A program made the position numbers and the translations under genes. A stretch of 64,000 nucleotides of DNA from Diphasiastrum complanatum (Eukaryota; Streptophyta; Lycopodiopsida; Lycopodiales; Lycopodiaceae), in NCBI GenBank assembly GCA_029204225.1, contig CM055101.1:36011648-36075647 (forward strand), given 5' to 3'. Shown here piece after piece: positions 45,855 through 58,325 of the stretch. The first letter of the stretch is position 1, and the number at the start of each line of letters is the position of its first letter. Under the pieces are notes generated by a model. That model saw only the letters and a list, made by a program, of their open reading frames with translations. It ran no database searches and was not told where the DNA came from.

Positions 45855-46705
45855 GATTATTGAGAATCTAGGGTCATGGTTGATACTTGATAGGGGAGAG
45901 AGTGTGAAAGATGAGAGTCTAGAGTTTAGGTGATAGGGAGTGATTTTTGAAAATTTGAAATAGGTGAAATTAGGTTAGAATTTAGGAGTGGAGAAAGGAA
46001 TGAATAGGTGAAAAAAGATGATGAGATTGATAGGGTTAGATAGTAACAGTAGGAGTCTAGATTAGAAGTTAGAACATAGGAATTAGAACTTGGGGCTTAG
46101 AAGGTAGGGTTTAGGATATACATATAGGTGTTAGAGATTTGGAAATTGGAAATTGAGATCAATTATCATGGTGAAGGCAAGAGATCTACATGGGAACACA
46201 TGACGATTGTTGCAAGATATGGCATCTCAAGTACAAAGAGGTGGACTTCCAGATAATTGTCACTTACACAAGCAGTCCTTTGCAGGTCTGAGCACACCTC
46301 TTGGGAGATGCTTGCACACAGGTGCCACGAGACATTGGATTGGCGACACCTGGCAACGTTGTAGTTGATGCCATGATGCACCTTGTCTCATGTGCAAGTG
46401 ATGTTTGCTTTTCAAGTTGTCACTTTTAAGTTTCGCTTTACCTTTCATTGCAAGTTGTTAGAACTTGGTAGTTACGTAATATGTGTAAATGATATATCAT
46501 AATTGATTATTGATTGCAAATTGCTTATTAAAAATTTGCCTTTGAATATTGCTCTCGCCAATGATTATCATTAATAATTATGCACATTCAACATTGCAAT
46601 GTGAATCTTGATTTCTAGTTCCTAATTTGTGAACACTGAATCATGATTCATGATTGATGTCCATTTTAATTCTTGAACAAAAAGTTTAGTGTCTCTGAGT
46701 CGTCC
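43975..46705. other. Intergenic region upstream of the RLP gene
   Basis: No gene is supported. It contains a short minisatellite with core ACCATAGGAGTGTACC/TCT (about 45587-45655), an AG microsatellite (45804-45851) and a purine-rich tract after it (45880-46160). ORFs near 44128-44862 have no recognisable domain. Confidence 0.5.
45804..45851. repeat. AG microsatellite
   Basis: About 24 uninterrupted AG units (GAGAGA run) followed by purine-rich sequence. Confidence 0.95.
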
Positions 46706-47219
46706 TATTACGGCCATATTAAGCTAAGAACATGGAATAGTCCTAATATGGTAGGCCTTTCGGTATTTGAGATTATTGGTTATGCCTCGATTTAATTCCA
46801 TGTCAAGGCCAATTTGTGACTAATGACCTTGAGAGGACCTAGACACTTTCATTAAGACATATGAAGTAGTGCATGTACGTGTGTGACTGATATATGCATG
46901 AGGACTACATGGGAGCTGTGATCTATTCATAGTTCGATTGCATGGGGATTCCACGAGTTCATGCACATGATTCTACTCTCTATATATTGAGGTAGAGATT
47001 CTCCCGTCGACAACTTTGGGTTCAGGTTACCAGATGCTCTCTTCTCCTCAAGCATTCGCATGGCATGGCTCGGGGGCTAGATCCAAGATTGATCTAGAAT
47101 TTGTTGGGTGATTTTGCTCCTACATGTCTCTTGTTGTGTTCTCATATCCTCATCTTAGGGATCCTAGTGGTCTCCTATCCTCATCTTAGGGATCCTAGTG
47201 ATCATTACATTGGTATCAG
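46706..47219 (+). repeat. 5' LTR of the pol-less element
   Basis: 514 bp. It starts TATTACGGCC where the 3' LTR has TGTTATGGCC, so the terminal G is mutated. Ends at ATCATTACA before the primer site. The 3' end contains a duplicated CTATCCTCATCTTAGGGATC (about 47141-47201). Confidence 0.82.
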
Positions 47220-50200
47220 AGCCCAACTAAGATGCGGTCATGGATGGGAAGGAGATAAGCTCTACAATAGGCTGGAAGTTGGAAGCACTTGGATTGGCAT
47301 CGTGGATTGGAGTGCTTATTTCTCGAGAGAGTCGGATATGGTTTCGCTAACTCCTATGAGAAGCATGCTTTTCGAAATTGGGCGGTAAAGTGTTGTTCCA
47401 CATGTTTGATTTTGGTAAAGATGTTGAGAATTAGTGGGAATTCATTAGTAATTTCATGTTTCTTGAGGAAGCCTTCAATTGATGTAGAATGATCTGCTAT
47501 GATAGATTTGAATGCTTGTTATAGATAGATCAAATCTAAATCGATTTATCCAAGGTCTGGACTGTTAACAAGTTGACAACATGATTCCGGTGTGCATGTT
47601 GAGGATTAGGAGATTTTCATACTCAAATTCCTCCTGTGAAATGGAAGTGTTGTTTTCTGCGAGATAGCACCATATAGAATTTCTGTTCCCTGTAAAATTT
47701 TGAAGTTTTTCTTACTTCAAGCATAACCTGCATGTTATGTGAAAAGCATGAAGTAAGGTGTGGAATAGCTCTCCTTTGATCTATAGCCCATTACCTGTCT
47801 TTGATTGTTAGTGGATGGACCCTAGCTAAGAACCTCAAACATGCAATCTGTTCTTCTCTTGAGCTCATGAAATTCCAAGATAGCTGCTAGGTAGTCGTTA
47901 GACAGCTAGTTTGTGCCCTACAGTCACTTTTCCAGAGCTTGATTAGACTGTGGCAATCGGTTGCGCGTCCTTCCCTTCAGTCAGAATCTTCAAGAATTGT
48001 GAAGTCGCACTCGCTTGTTATGAAATTTGAGTTGGCATCTGGGAATAGGACTCCCAGTAGAATAAAACCTGCATTCTATATCCCTTTTTCTGGGAGCTTG
48101 AAGCAGAGCTCGAAGAGATCTACTTGCTTGATTGAAGTGTTGGAGGTGTTGGAGATAGGGCATGGATTGACTGCAGGTTGATTTCAGTTATGGAGGCATG
48201 AAAATGGAGATGCAAGCAACAGTCCTTGTTGCTCCTGGTAAGGCAACGACGCAGCAGAGGCACTCTTTCAACGATGAGGTTGCGACGGGAGAGCTCGATC
48301 TGCAGTGGAGGCTCTTGCAGCTGTGGGGAGCTTTTGCATGCTCTTCCTTGGAAATCCCTATTAGGGATTGCGGCCTCAATGTCTTCCTTGGAAACAAACC
48401 CTTTTATAAATATGGTTGTGGCCTAAAGGTTTGCATGTTGTGCATGGGGTTTTTCTTTGTGTTATTGAGTAAACCCTTGTGTTCAGGTAGGTTTTGGCTT
48501 GTTTTGCATGTGAGGGGAGCCTTATGTATGTGATTGGATATACCGTCATTGGCTAGCCTCTATTGGTAGCCTCTATTGGTAATTGCATGGAAAATGGCTA
48601 GACCTACTAGTTGGTAACCATGAGTGAAACCTATATTGATTTAGGGAGAAGATTTTGGAAAATCTTCCTAAACCAACGGTTGAGAATGAATTATCATTTC
48701 TCAAAGCCATAACCAAGAAAGTGTGTGAAACATAATTTTGCAATCCTAACTCGCAGTCTATGAGCTAGGATCATGGATTTAGGATTACGGCTAATTATTT
48801 TTTCACCGTGTTTTTCTAGTCGGTACCTAGTAAATGGAAATTGGATTACCAGGTGCTGTGCTAGTTACCGATTTTAACTCTGGAGTAAGTGTACTTCATG
48901 AAAATAGAGTTTAATTGTGTTTGTGGATTTTTAAAATCCATATATTTTTTTCTTTTCAGTCAAGAAAACATCGACGTTTTTTGCTATTGCATTCTAAATG
49001 ACTTCAGTCATTAAGAATGGCAAGCAAAAGCTTTCAGTAAGATATTTGTTAGAGTTGAAATTCAGTTGAACTGATGAAGTAAGTGCTGTTAACAAATGGA
49101 GGTAATTCTTTATTCGACACATGGGTTTTTGTCGAATATAGTAAAAGAAGTATCGGAATCCAAATTTTGTGGATTTTCCATTCATATACTTTCATTAGTT
49201 GCATAAAATTTGATTGACTTTAACGACGTAATGCTAAAACCATTAAAATGAAAAGGAAAAATGGATTATCATTTACTATGTGTCTAAGGAAATTTCCAGT
49301 ACCTTAGCTGATGAAGTTTTTTCGGGGGACCGAAAAATCTAAGAGAGGAAGAGAGATGGACATCCGAGTTAGTAAATGAGTTTGTATTATATAATCTGGA
49401 TTTTTTAATCTTTGAAAGAGACATGCATACTACGTTATGGAGAAGTTCCATAAATAATTTGTAAAATGGGAATTTATTTAGTTGAATTATATGAGATATC
49501 ATATATGACCATGAGAATGACCATGAATTTTGGTATGATTTGGATGAAAAAGAAGTTAATCAACACATGAATCTTATTTAACCTGTTAGTAATGGAAAAG
49601 TAAAGCTAATTACTAATCAGATGAGGTTGACAATATGTCAAGAAGTCGCGTGTAGAAGTCTTCTTGTTGAATCACCCTTTCATAAATAGATTATTAATAT
49701 CCATCCGAAACAAAACTTATGGATTCTCCAATGTTTTGATTATGTTTAATATGTGCCTATACATGGTACAGGAAATCTTGATGAATTAATTGAATTTGAA
49801 ATATCAGATGAGGCTGTTAAGGGTTTTTTTGAAGGAAGAGCTGGTGGTATGGGACATCAATAATTTTAGAAAGAAAATTCTAGGACTGTAAAGATCTGAT
49901 TATCAGTGGCAAATTTTAGTACCTATTCGCGATATGGAAAAAAAAAGCCATTGGTTCAATTTTATCGTTATTTTGTGAAATTTTTGAGGTTTAATTCAGA
50001 TCCCAACTAGGGTATCTCATTATTTACAAAATTAGAAACCCTTGATGTTGGACGTAATTCTATTTGGTGTGGTGGCTACTCTAGATCTATCCATGTCAAG
50101 GTTGTAGTAAAGTGATAGACCAGTTTGTCCACTTTCTAAGATCTACATAAACCTTACAATACGAAAGAGAAAGATAGCATAACAAAAAAAAAAACGCCAA

Positions 50201-51773
50201 GGCTTTCCAATTGGTGCTCGGAAACTAAGAACAATCTATTTTAGACTTGTTAAGGCTTCCCAACTAACAAGTCATCTAACTAAGCTAAAGGTTGCTAATG
50301 TTTACTCAACTAGCAAACTCGTTAATCTAAATCTAACTAACACCCAAAGGGAAATGGAAATAAGGATTGCGGCTAATTAAGCATAAAATATAAAAAGCAT
50401 GCCACAATAAATTCCTATGAAAAGAGGCAAGAGGAGGCCCGCGCACCTTCCCTCAAGCTATGCACCTTCCAAAGGGAACACAATGAAATAAAAAGATAAT
50501 CTTAATAGAGCAAATTAGCATAATCTCAAAGTGTTATTTTACAAGGAAAATGCCTCTCTTCTTATAGCAGGGCCTTCTATAAGTTTCGACTATCTTATGG
50601 GATTATTCTTCTATCTTTAAGTCTCACAACTTCTAACTTAGAAACAGTGAGTCCCTTTTCTTTAGAACTCAATTTCAGTTTAGAATCTTTTATTTCTAAG
50701 CTTAAGTTTTCTAACTTAAGTTTAGAAGTTTAGAACTTATTTAAGCAAAGGAAAGCTTTTTTCTACTCATGGTCTTATAACACACATGCCATGGTAGAAG
50801 TTTATTAATAATTACTCACATGTGGACTTACAATACACATGTCATAGTGTTTTATTTCTTTTTTTTTATATATATTTTGTTACTAACATTATCTCCCTCC
50901 TTATTTGATTGGCGGTCCCACGCCAATGGCAATGTAAAGAACCCCACTCCTTATGGTGTGGGAGGAGTCAAAGTCGGTGCAGCTTGTAGATGTGGAACGT
51001 TTTGTAAAGTGCTGCTTTGTAGGAGATGAAGCTTTGAAGAAGTATGAGCGTCTCCAAAAGATTTGGCTCTTTGATGGGTTGTATTCTCAATGCCCACATT
51101 GATGATTCAATAGATGATGTACAAGAGCTTGGATTGTTGAATATGGTATGAAAACAACAGAAGGTGTAAATGAACGGTAAGGAGATGCAGATGAGTGTAA
51201 GTGGTAAGATATGAGTCAGATATGGGGGTGGTAGTGGAGGTGAATGAATAGATAAAAGGTTTGGTGCTCATAGTTGTCTCTTGAAAACATGATGTTGGCA
51301 GAACTGTGATTGCAGCTTCTTTGAGGTATATTGTACCATTGAGAGCTCCATGAAGAATTGCTTGGACTAGAGGTTTGAATGATCCTTTTTTTTTCTTTAC
51401 ACATAGTAGTGCCCTTTGAATGGTCAACAAGTGAATAACTTGTCTGTTTCTTTAATTGCAAAAATACCACTTGTTGTTTTGCGAAAAACCTCCAAGGTCC
51501 TTTTGATAATATGCTTGTCATTGCTGGGCGGGAGTTCTGAATTGGCATCGTTGGTATGTTGCAGATGTTGTAGACTTGTCTGCTTCATGAAGTGTTTCAA
51601 TTGAGAACTAGAGCAAGTTCAGAATGATTAATCGGGTGGGAATGAGGTCTTGAAGCGTGGATGGGAAAAGTGAGATGAAGTTTCAAGATTAATTATATGG
51701 TGGAACATGGGAGAAGGAATGTAATATAATCACTAATGTGTTAAGTCTATTTCTCAGTTTAAAGGAGGAAGAA
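47220..51773 (+). other. Internal region of the pol-less element
   Basis: It is mostly AT-rich, with several short ORFs. The longest (48198-48533, 111 aa, Cys- and Phe-rich C-terminus) lacks a known domain. A related AGGATTACGGCTAATTA/AGGATTGCGGCTAATTA word at about 48780 and 50364 points to small internal duplications. The sequence may derive from a host or transposon transcript, but I cannot identify it. Confidence 0.5.
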
Positions 51774-52257
51774 TGTTATGGCCATATTCAGCTAAGGACA
51801 TCTAATAGTCCTAATATGGTAGACTGGCCCTCCAGTGTTCGAGATTATTGGTCACACCTAGATTTTATTCCACATCGAGGCCTGTTGGTGACTAATGACC
51901 TTGAGAGGACCTAGACACCCTAATTGAGACATATGGAGTAGTGCATGTATGTGTGACTGATATAGGCAGGAGGTATGCATGAAGAGCTATAACTTATTTA
52001 TAGTTGACCTACATGGGGATTGTGCTCATGCACAAGATCCTACTCTCTATATATTGAGGTAGTGATTATTCCATTGACGACTTTGGTCTAGGTTACTTGT
52101 AGAGCTCTTCTCCTCTTGCTATCACATGGCATGCTTAGGGGCTAGATCCAGGAGGATTCTCTAGGAGGGATCTAAGATTGGTTGGGTGGTTTTGCTCCAC
52201 AGTCTCTCTTGTGTTTTCTATCCTCATCTTAAGGGTTTTTCCCTAGTGGTCATTACA
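51774..52257 (+). repeat. 3' LTR of the pol-less element
   Basis: 484 bp. It starts TGTTATGGCCATATTC and ends GTCATTACA, matching the 5' LTR with scattered changes and the loss of one duplicated unit near its end. Confidence 0.82.
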
Positions 52258-53622
52258 GAATGGGTGTGGATTGTCCATCACCTTCAAAAACCACCACGTC
52301 AAGGAGCCCCCTGCACAAACGATCCACTGGGGCCAGTGACATCCAAAGCCCGAGCCCTTCTATCATTCCCCTCTTCAATCCCATACTCCACAGACTCGCC
52401 TTCTCTCTGAGATCGAAAGCCATCAATTCTTCCAATTCCTCAGTCAGATACTTTTTATGATAGATACAAATAAGATCAGAACAAGAATGCTCAGCACTAA
52501 TAGCCCATGGAGAATAATTCCTAAATAGAAGGTCTCTCTTTTCTGGTTTCAACCGCCAAGAAGCACCAGCTACTGAGAGAAAGCATATTGGCAAGCTGCG
52601 ATCTGTAGCTGGCTGATTGCTTTGATTTCTGAAATTTTGATTGCTGCGACCTGTAGCTGGTCACTGATTTCTCTGAATTCTTAGAGTCCGATCTATCCTA
52701 CGATGTGGGTTCTGGAAGTCATCCGACCGTGAGGACTCCTGCGACGCCTGCAGTGGGTTTGTCAGCTCTGTAACTTGCTATGTGTCTCTCTCTCTAACCG
52801 TCGGCTACTCCCTCTCTCTCTCTCTCTACGAAGCCATCAGTTGAGATTTTCTCTCTACTCCTTTTTCTCTCTCTACAAGTGCATCGGTTGAGTTTTTCTC
52901 TCTCTACGAAGCAGAGTGCATCGGTTGAGTTTTCCACTCCTTGCCTCACCTCTGTGCTCGGTAATAAAATTTGTCGACATTTTTCAAAAAAAAATTACGA
53001 TTCTTAAGATCATCCACGAGCACCAGAATGCACCATAGAAATAACTGGAAAAAAAATTTTGCCAAAAAATTTAAAATCTTCACGACCTTTTCTATTCTTC
53101 TACGAGCACAGGAATGTTTCGTGGATTCCAAAAATTTATTGAATTCAATTTTGACTTTTCTTTAACCCCTTAATTCTAAGTTGTTTAAATTCAACTTATC
53201 TTTCATTCTTTAACTCTACGTAACTTTTTTATTTGAGCTCAGATCCCAGTGCTGTAAAAACCAAAAGTGATAAAAAAAGATGAGCCTGACACTGCTAAGT
53301 TATTAAAATTGTGTCATTATTACTTTTCAAATTTCCTTTTCTAGAGTCGGATTTTACGTGTTTTTTTTTATTAGTTATTTTTGAAGTTCCATATCTTTTC
53401 CGTTTGAGCTCAAAATTCGATGTTGTAAAAAGCAAAAGTCCTCAGTTTCATATGAACTTCAAGGTTTTGCCATTCTCAGTTTTACTCATCATAGAACTCT
53501 GAGTTTTAAGTGGGTGGAGAAACTGTCAAAATCTCATTTCCTTGCAAAAATCTAGCTTCACAATTTTTTCTATAAGGGTCTTTAGAAATTTACAGACTCA
53601 TATTCTCCCTTGATTTGTCAAA
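52258..53622. other. Flank and probable leader of the 53.6-kb ORFs
   Basis: A minus-strand ORF (52594-52253) reads LTEELEELMAFDLREKASLW in one frame, but another frame is also open, and it ends in the LTR next to it. It could be an exon remnant or transposon sequence; unresolved. From about 52770 the sequence is CT-rich with repeated GCATCGGTTGAGTTTT words (about 52880 and 52920), then AT-rich, resembling a long 5' leader. No RNA gene is seen. Confidence 0.45.
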
Positions 53623-54890
53623 ATGGATTCTGATTCTGATTATGAGGTGGAATTTGATAATCAATCTGAATATGATGACCAATCATATTGCGATTATCAG
53701 TACGAGGAATAAAATGATGGTATTTCAGATCAATATTATCAGTATGGAGAGCACGGTGACAATAATTCAGATCAATATGAGCAACACGACTCATATGGAG
53801 ACTGTTTGAGTGTTGATGACAACTATTCTGACCAAAATAAAAACCATGAGCTACACCAGTCAAATCAATCTAATATTGATGGTGGTTTTTATAGTAGTGA
53901 CAGTGATGATGAGCAATATACACGACAATCAAAACATCATTGCAATTCACAAGGTGATGAGCACGCACTACGGTACATGAGTTATGTGCCAACTTGAACA
54001 ATCATCATCTCATGTGCAACCTTGCATACAGAATAGCACAATCAATAATGCCACTCTTCATACCCATTGTGGTTCACCATTACTATTGTTCCATGGACAA
54101 TCGAGCCCTACCAAAGAAGTGACGGAAGAACTGCAGGTTTTGAACCAACAAGAAACGATACTAGGTAAACTGCAAGCCACACAAGATCTAATAGTTGGAA
54201 TATTGCAAGAAATGAGACAAGATCGGCAAGTAAGAAAACAGAATCGTCAAGATGATGAGGTGAAATAGACAAAATTGTTTGTTAGCCTAGCTGGTGGGCA
54301 AGACAAAATTGTGGGAGCTGATCAAAGATGTAATGAGCCATCTACTTCATTCCAGCTACAATCTCCATCACAAAATGCAACACCTTCTCAAGATGTCCAG
54401 AGAATCGACATGGATAAGGAAAAATAGGTATTACAGAGTCATATTGGATATCCGGTTGGACTTGGAAATAACAGATAAACGTTGGAACAACGAGCACAAC
54501 AATCTATAGCAGCCAGATGTGTGCCAACGAATGTTCATCAAAATGTCCAACAAAAAGGTGAAGCTTCAAAGATCCAACATTTTGAGGATGATGAACAATC
54601 TGATAATGGAAGTCAAGACTCAAATCAAGGAGAGCACATTGATATTGATCCTGAATGAATGATCAACATTGGGAACTTGCTACAATCATGTCTTGGGAAT
54701 CAAAATGGTAGTGATCAAGAGGAAATGCCTGGTATGGAAGATCCAATGCAGGAATGAATTCAAATGAATTTGATGATTCTTCATCAACGTCATCAGAGGA
54801 TGAACCAGAAGTGCAATTTGACAAGGAAAAGCAATTACCAATGATGGAAATGCTTATTCAACACATGGATCATCCAACTTCATCAACAGC
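53623..54890 (+). pseudogene. Acidic Asp/Ser/Gln-rich ORF, broken
   Basis: It starts with ATG 53623 (MDSDSDYEVEF) and has an in-frame TAA at 53710, continuing to 53997 in the same frame. It goes on in another frame at 53984-54268, with a coiled-coil-like, Gln-rich LNQQETILGKLQATQ, and in pieces to about 54890. Low-complexity acidic composition and position between a leader and a second ORF would suit a gag-like protein, but no capsid or zinc motif is visible. I do not assign a function. Confidence 0.45.
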
Positions 54891-54923
54891 TCTTGATTCT
54901 CCATTGAATTAACGGAAAATACA

Positions 54924-55724
54924 ATGTCAATGCAAGGACATCGAAAATCAGTTGAGGACAACAAACATGATGCGGAGGATTATGAGAACAATATTTTTGT
55001 TTTCAATATCGATCTTCAATTGAGCAGTACAAGGGCCAATTCAGGCAAAGAAGTTGTCAATGAGGCAAATCACTCAAGGACCCTATCTTCCTTGAGATCA
55101 CCAGAATTATCACATCACATTCAACCAGAAAACTTGTCTGAAACATCTCGTGAAATGGGATTAACAGACAAGGGCACAACTGATCTATATGAATGCTTCA
55201 CATTCGGTATAGAGTGCACAATGAAATGTGATGAAACTTGTATTATACAAGCTAGAAATTGTCCTAGCTATGAGATGGGACAAACAATCAAAGATCTATT
55301 ATATCACGGTTTCCAGTTTGTGGTTCAAAATATTCGAAATATCAATATTTTTGAACATGATGATCTAATCTACGAAACATTTTTCGTAGAGGCTTTGAGT
55401 GAAAAGAAAATTATTACTCTTTGCAAGCATCTCATTCACTCAATATTCTTGGAAATGAATGTCCATTCAGAATATCAATTGTCATTTCCAGAGATCAATC
55501 AAAGCGTATTGGTTCCTATATTGAAGATTGATCATGCCAATAATTCCTTCATGCAGGATCTTTTCAATTCAGATGCAAGGCTTGTGGTTATCATTGAAGC
55601 ATTTGGATTGAACAACAAAGTGACTACCAAACAACATGACAAAATCTTTAGCCCAGCACAGCCCCAAATGCAATGCCAAAATACGATCCCAAAGGAATTG
55701 GATAGATCATCCAATTTGTCATGA
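54924..55724 (+). CDS. Unknown 266-aa protein next to an LTR
   Basis: The ORF is uninterrupted. Its N-terminal 80 residues are polar. The rest looks globular, with Cys clustered in CFTFGIECTMKCDETC and hydrophobic helices (DLLYHGFQFVVQNIRN, ITLCKHLIHSIFLEM). I recognise no family. It ends 288 bp before a polypurine tract and LTR, so it may be the last ORF of that element. Confidence 0.5.
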   Translation: MSMQGHRKSVEDNKHDAEDYENNIFVFNIDLQLSSTRANSGKEVVNEANHSRTLSSLRSPELSHHIQPENLSETSREMGLTDKGTTDLYECFTFGIECTMKCDETCIIQARNCPSYEMGQTIKDLLYHGFQFVVQNIRNINIFEHDDLIYETFFVEALSEKKIITLCKHLIHSIFLEMNVHSEYQLSFPEINQSVLVPILKIDHANNSFMQDLFNSDARLVVIIEAFGLNNKVTTKQHDKIFSPAQPQMQCQNTIPKELDRSSNLS

Positions 55725-56012
55725 TGCCAAAGAAGCAAACAAAAGGGGACATTGCAATTTGGGTTACAATAAGCAATGTGGTGCTTCATTAAACTCTTCT
55801 TCGACGATCAATTTTTTCTCCATGGGAACAAGGAATACAGTCTAAAGCTAGCAAAATGGATTCAATTCGACAGCTTTGGATCTGTAACGAGGCAATAAAT
55901 TATTATTATTTTTGAACGACACACCCTTAGTCATGACTACTTAACCAAGGCGATCAAACTGATCAGACAAGCGTCTTCATTTTTTAGGACAAAAATGTTT
56001 AAGTAGGGGGAG

Positions 56013-56519
56013 TGTCATGTACTTTTAGTACATCAGTGCTTATCAATGCATTAGAATATCCATTGTAAGCTTTGTAGGCCCAAAAGGAGCTATTAGCCTT
56101 AAGAACAAGGCGGATCCCTCTTTAGGCCCTCCAAAGTAATTAATAAGGATAATAGGCCAACAAGGGCCTTAACAAGGGCTAATTATCCCTCAAGATAGTT
56201 AAGTGAGAACATTGTCTATAACTAGGCAAGAGACATCATTTTGTGGATCTTTTGGCTCATTTGCAAGTGAGAGCTTCTAGCTTCCTTGTGAATGTGAGCC
56301 ATAGGGATGTCCATTGCTAGGTCTCATGTGCCCTATCCACATGAATCAATGCTCCATTTCCACTGATTGTACTCTTTCTTCCATTGCCAATGTGATTCCA
56401 TTGTGATCTCCATGTTTCTAGCTTTCTATTGATATGCTATCTTGAATGCTATGTACTTTTCTTGCTATTAGCTTTACTTCTTTTGTGATTGCTATTTGCT
56501 TGAGATTTGGCACATGACA
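56013..56519 (+). repeat. 507-bp LTR (TGTCATG...CATGACA)
   Basis: The inverted ends TGTCATGTAC and GCACATGACA mark it clearly. A polypurine tract (AAGTAGGGGGAG, 56001-56012) lies directly to its left, so it is the 3' LTR of whatever element lies before it. The inverse of this LTR is found, deleted, in RLP intron 5. Its 5' LTR is not in the window. Confidence 0.85.
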
Positions 56520-56529
56520 GGGCATTTGT

Positions 56530-56710
56530 CAAGATCTCGACCGAATGTTTTCTATTAGATCTCAATCGCGGGAATTTGTCACGATCTCCACCGAGTGTCT
56601 TCTATCAGATCTCAACTGACACTATATATCAGATCTCAACCAATCATATACATCATATCTCAATCGACACAATATATCAAATCTCAACCGAGGGCTTTAA
56701 TTTGCAATCT
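56530..56710 (+). repeat. ATCTCRACCG-core repeats, second family A copy
   Basis: Eight or so units of about 25 bp with the same core (for example AGATCTCAACTGACAC and AATCTCAACCGAGGG) as in the first copy. They begin 11 bp after the 507-bp LTR. Confidence 0.8.
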
Positions 56711-57039
56711 TGACTAAGTTAGCTCCAAAACAAACGTCAACTCTATATTGAACTAGGTTCTAGTATTTGCCAATTACCATAAATCTTAACTCAATTTAGT
56801 GCAAAAATCCCTACATAAAAAATTGTGCCATTTGGACACCCAACATTATTAGCTTGTGACTCATCCCTTGTTTAGAACAATATAAAACAATAAAAACGAT
56901 CCCTGTTCATAGATTTTCACCACAGACCAAATTTTTGTCAGAATTTTCAGATTTTAGGCCTTTTTTTTCCATCAACTTTTTGAGTTTTGTCGCATTTTTG
57001 CATTTTTACTAAAACCCTAAACCTTCGCTTTTTTTTTTT

Positions 57040-57460
57040 TCACCCAAGATCTTCGTTTTTTCGCTTTTTCCTAAAACCCTAAACCTTCGTGTTTTTCGGT
57101 TTTTTCACCACCCAACACCTTCGCTTTTTTCCACCCAAGACTTCGCTTTTTCCAGTTTTTTCAACCACCCAAAACCTTCGCGTTTTTCGGTTTTTTCCAC
57201 CACCCAAAACTTTCACTTTTTTTAGTTTTTTCAACCACCCAAAACCTTCACTTTTTTGGTTTTCTCAACCACTCAAAAGCTTTGTTTTTGTTCGCTTTTT
57301 CCCCACCCATGACCTTCACATTTTTCAATTTTTACCATTGCCTAAATTGTCGCATTTGTCGTTTTTTTACCAAAGCCTAAATTGTTGTTTTTTTTCGTTT
57401 TTTGCCAGAACCCCAAACTGTTGCTTTTCTCGCTTTTTTCGAGTTTGCGTCACCTCCGTG
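57040..57460 (+). repeat. Degenerate CCACCCAAAACCTTCGC repeats in the leader
   Basis: Roughly ten copies of a 35-45-bp unit, CCACCCAAAACCTTCGCTTT plus T-rich filler. The first family A copy has no such block. An ORF (57089-57583) runs through it in the gag frame, Phe/Pro-rich, ahead of the gag ATG; this may be chance or a gag extension. Confidence 0.75.
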
Positions 57461-57583
57461 TTTTTTGCTTTTTCGAACCCTACACCTGTCACGTTTTTCG
57501 CATATTGCACAACCCTACATTGTTGCATCCCAAAAGAGATCAAGAGGACTACATATCCAATCCTAAGGTACTCTAGATTTGCT

Positions 57584-58270
57584 ATGGATCGTCCTTACGA
57601 TCCGAATTCCATAGAGGACTATTCACCAGAGATGGTCTCTCCATCTACCGAACAGACTCGATTTAATAGATATTCTAGGATGAAGTCCCAAGTCCAGGAG
57701 CCCTCAACCAACCCATTTGACAGATGGGAACCCATGCATTTTGAAGCTCCATATGATCGCCCAAACTTTCACGTTGTCGAATCATCACATGCCCGAGCTC
57801 ACTTAAATGGGGCTTTTGCAAATAATGTTCCGCGTACTGAAAAATGTACTCCCAAGTTAGATTTACCTAAGTACAACGACAATACTGACCCTCAAAGATT
57901 TCTTCAAGTCTTTGAGAATGTTGAAACAAGCCATGTCTGATGTCATTCGAGAAGAAGACGAGGGATCAGATGTCGATGAGCCATGTGAACGGAGAGCACA
58001 TCGTGCTGTCCAAGAAGCTCGACCAAATGAGGAAACAAGAGAACAATTATGGAAAACACAAATGGAATTGCTTAACCAGCAACAAATGGAGAAACTCACA
58101 AAAGAGTTTCAAAATACTCTCAAATCTATCCAGAGTTCGATGTCGGGTCAATTACCCGCTGGCCAAATCCATCATAGATGAGAGAATACTTGGTTCTAGA
58201 CATGAACCCTCACAACAGCTGGCACTCTTAGGTCCACCTCCAAGGGGACAACCTAATCCAAGAGCATAAA
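57584..58270 (+). pseudogene. Second family A gag, internally deleted
   Basis: It starts at ATG 57584 (MDRPYDPNSIEDY) and is intact up to FLQVFENV at 57921. There about 370 bp present in the first copy (10585-10951) are missing, which drops the capsid core and shifts the frame. The tail (QAMSDVIREEDEGSDVDEPCER) continues in another frame to about 58180. It cannot make a full gag. Confidence 0.85.
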
Positions 58271-58325
58271 AACATAGACATCCTCGAGAATTTGCACAAA
58301 TACTATTACATACCTATGTAACTAG

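Larger units (their letters stand above)
46706..52257 (+). mobile_element. LTR element without recognisable pol, 5.55 kb
   Basis: The 5' LTR (46706-47219) and 3' LTR (51774-52257) match along their length and end CATTACA. The primer site TTGGTATCAGAGCCC follows the 5' LTR (47220-47234), and AAAGGAGGAAGAA precedes the 3' LTR. The internal 4.55 kb shows no gag, protease, RT or integrase motif, so it is probably a non-autonomous, LARD-like element. LTRs share a TATATATT box (46981 and 52048). No matching target duplication was found (CGTCC versus GAATG). Confidence 0.8.

Noticed and set aside
46701-52262. Target duplication around the pol-less LTR element
   Set aside because: CGTCC on the left and GAATG on the right differ; flanks may have changed or recombined.
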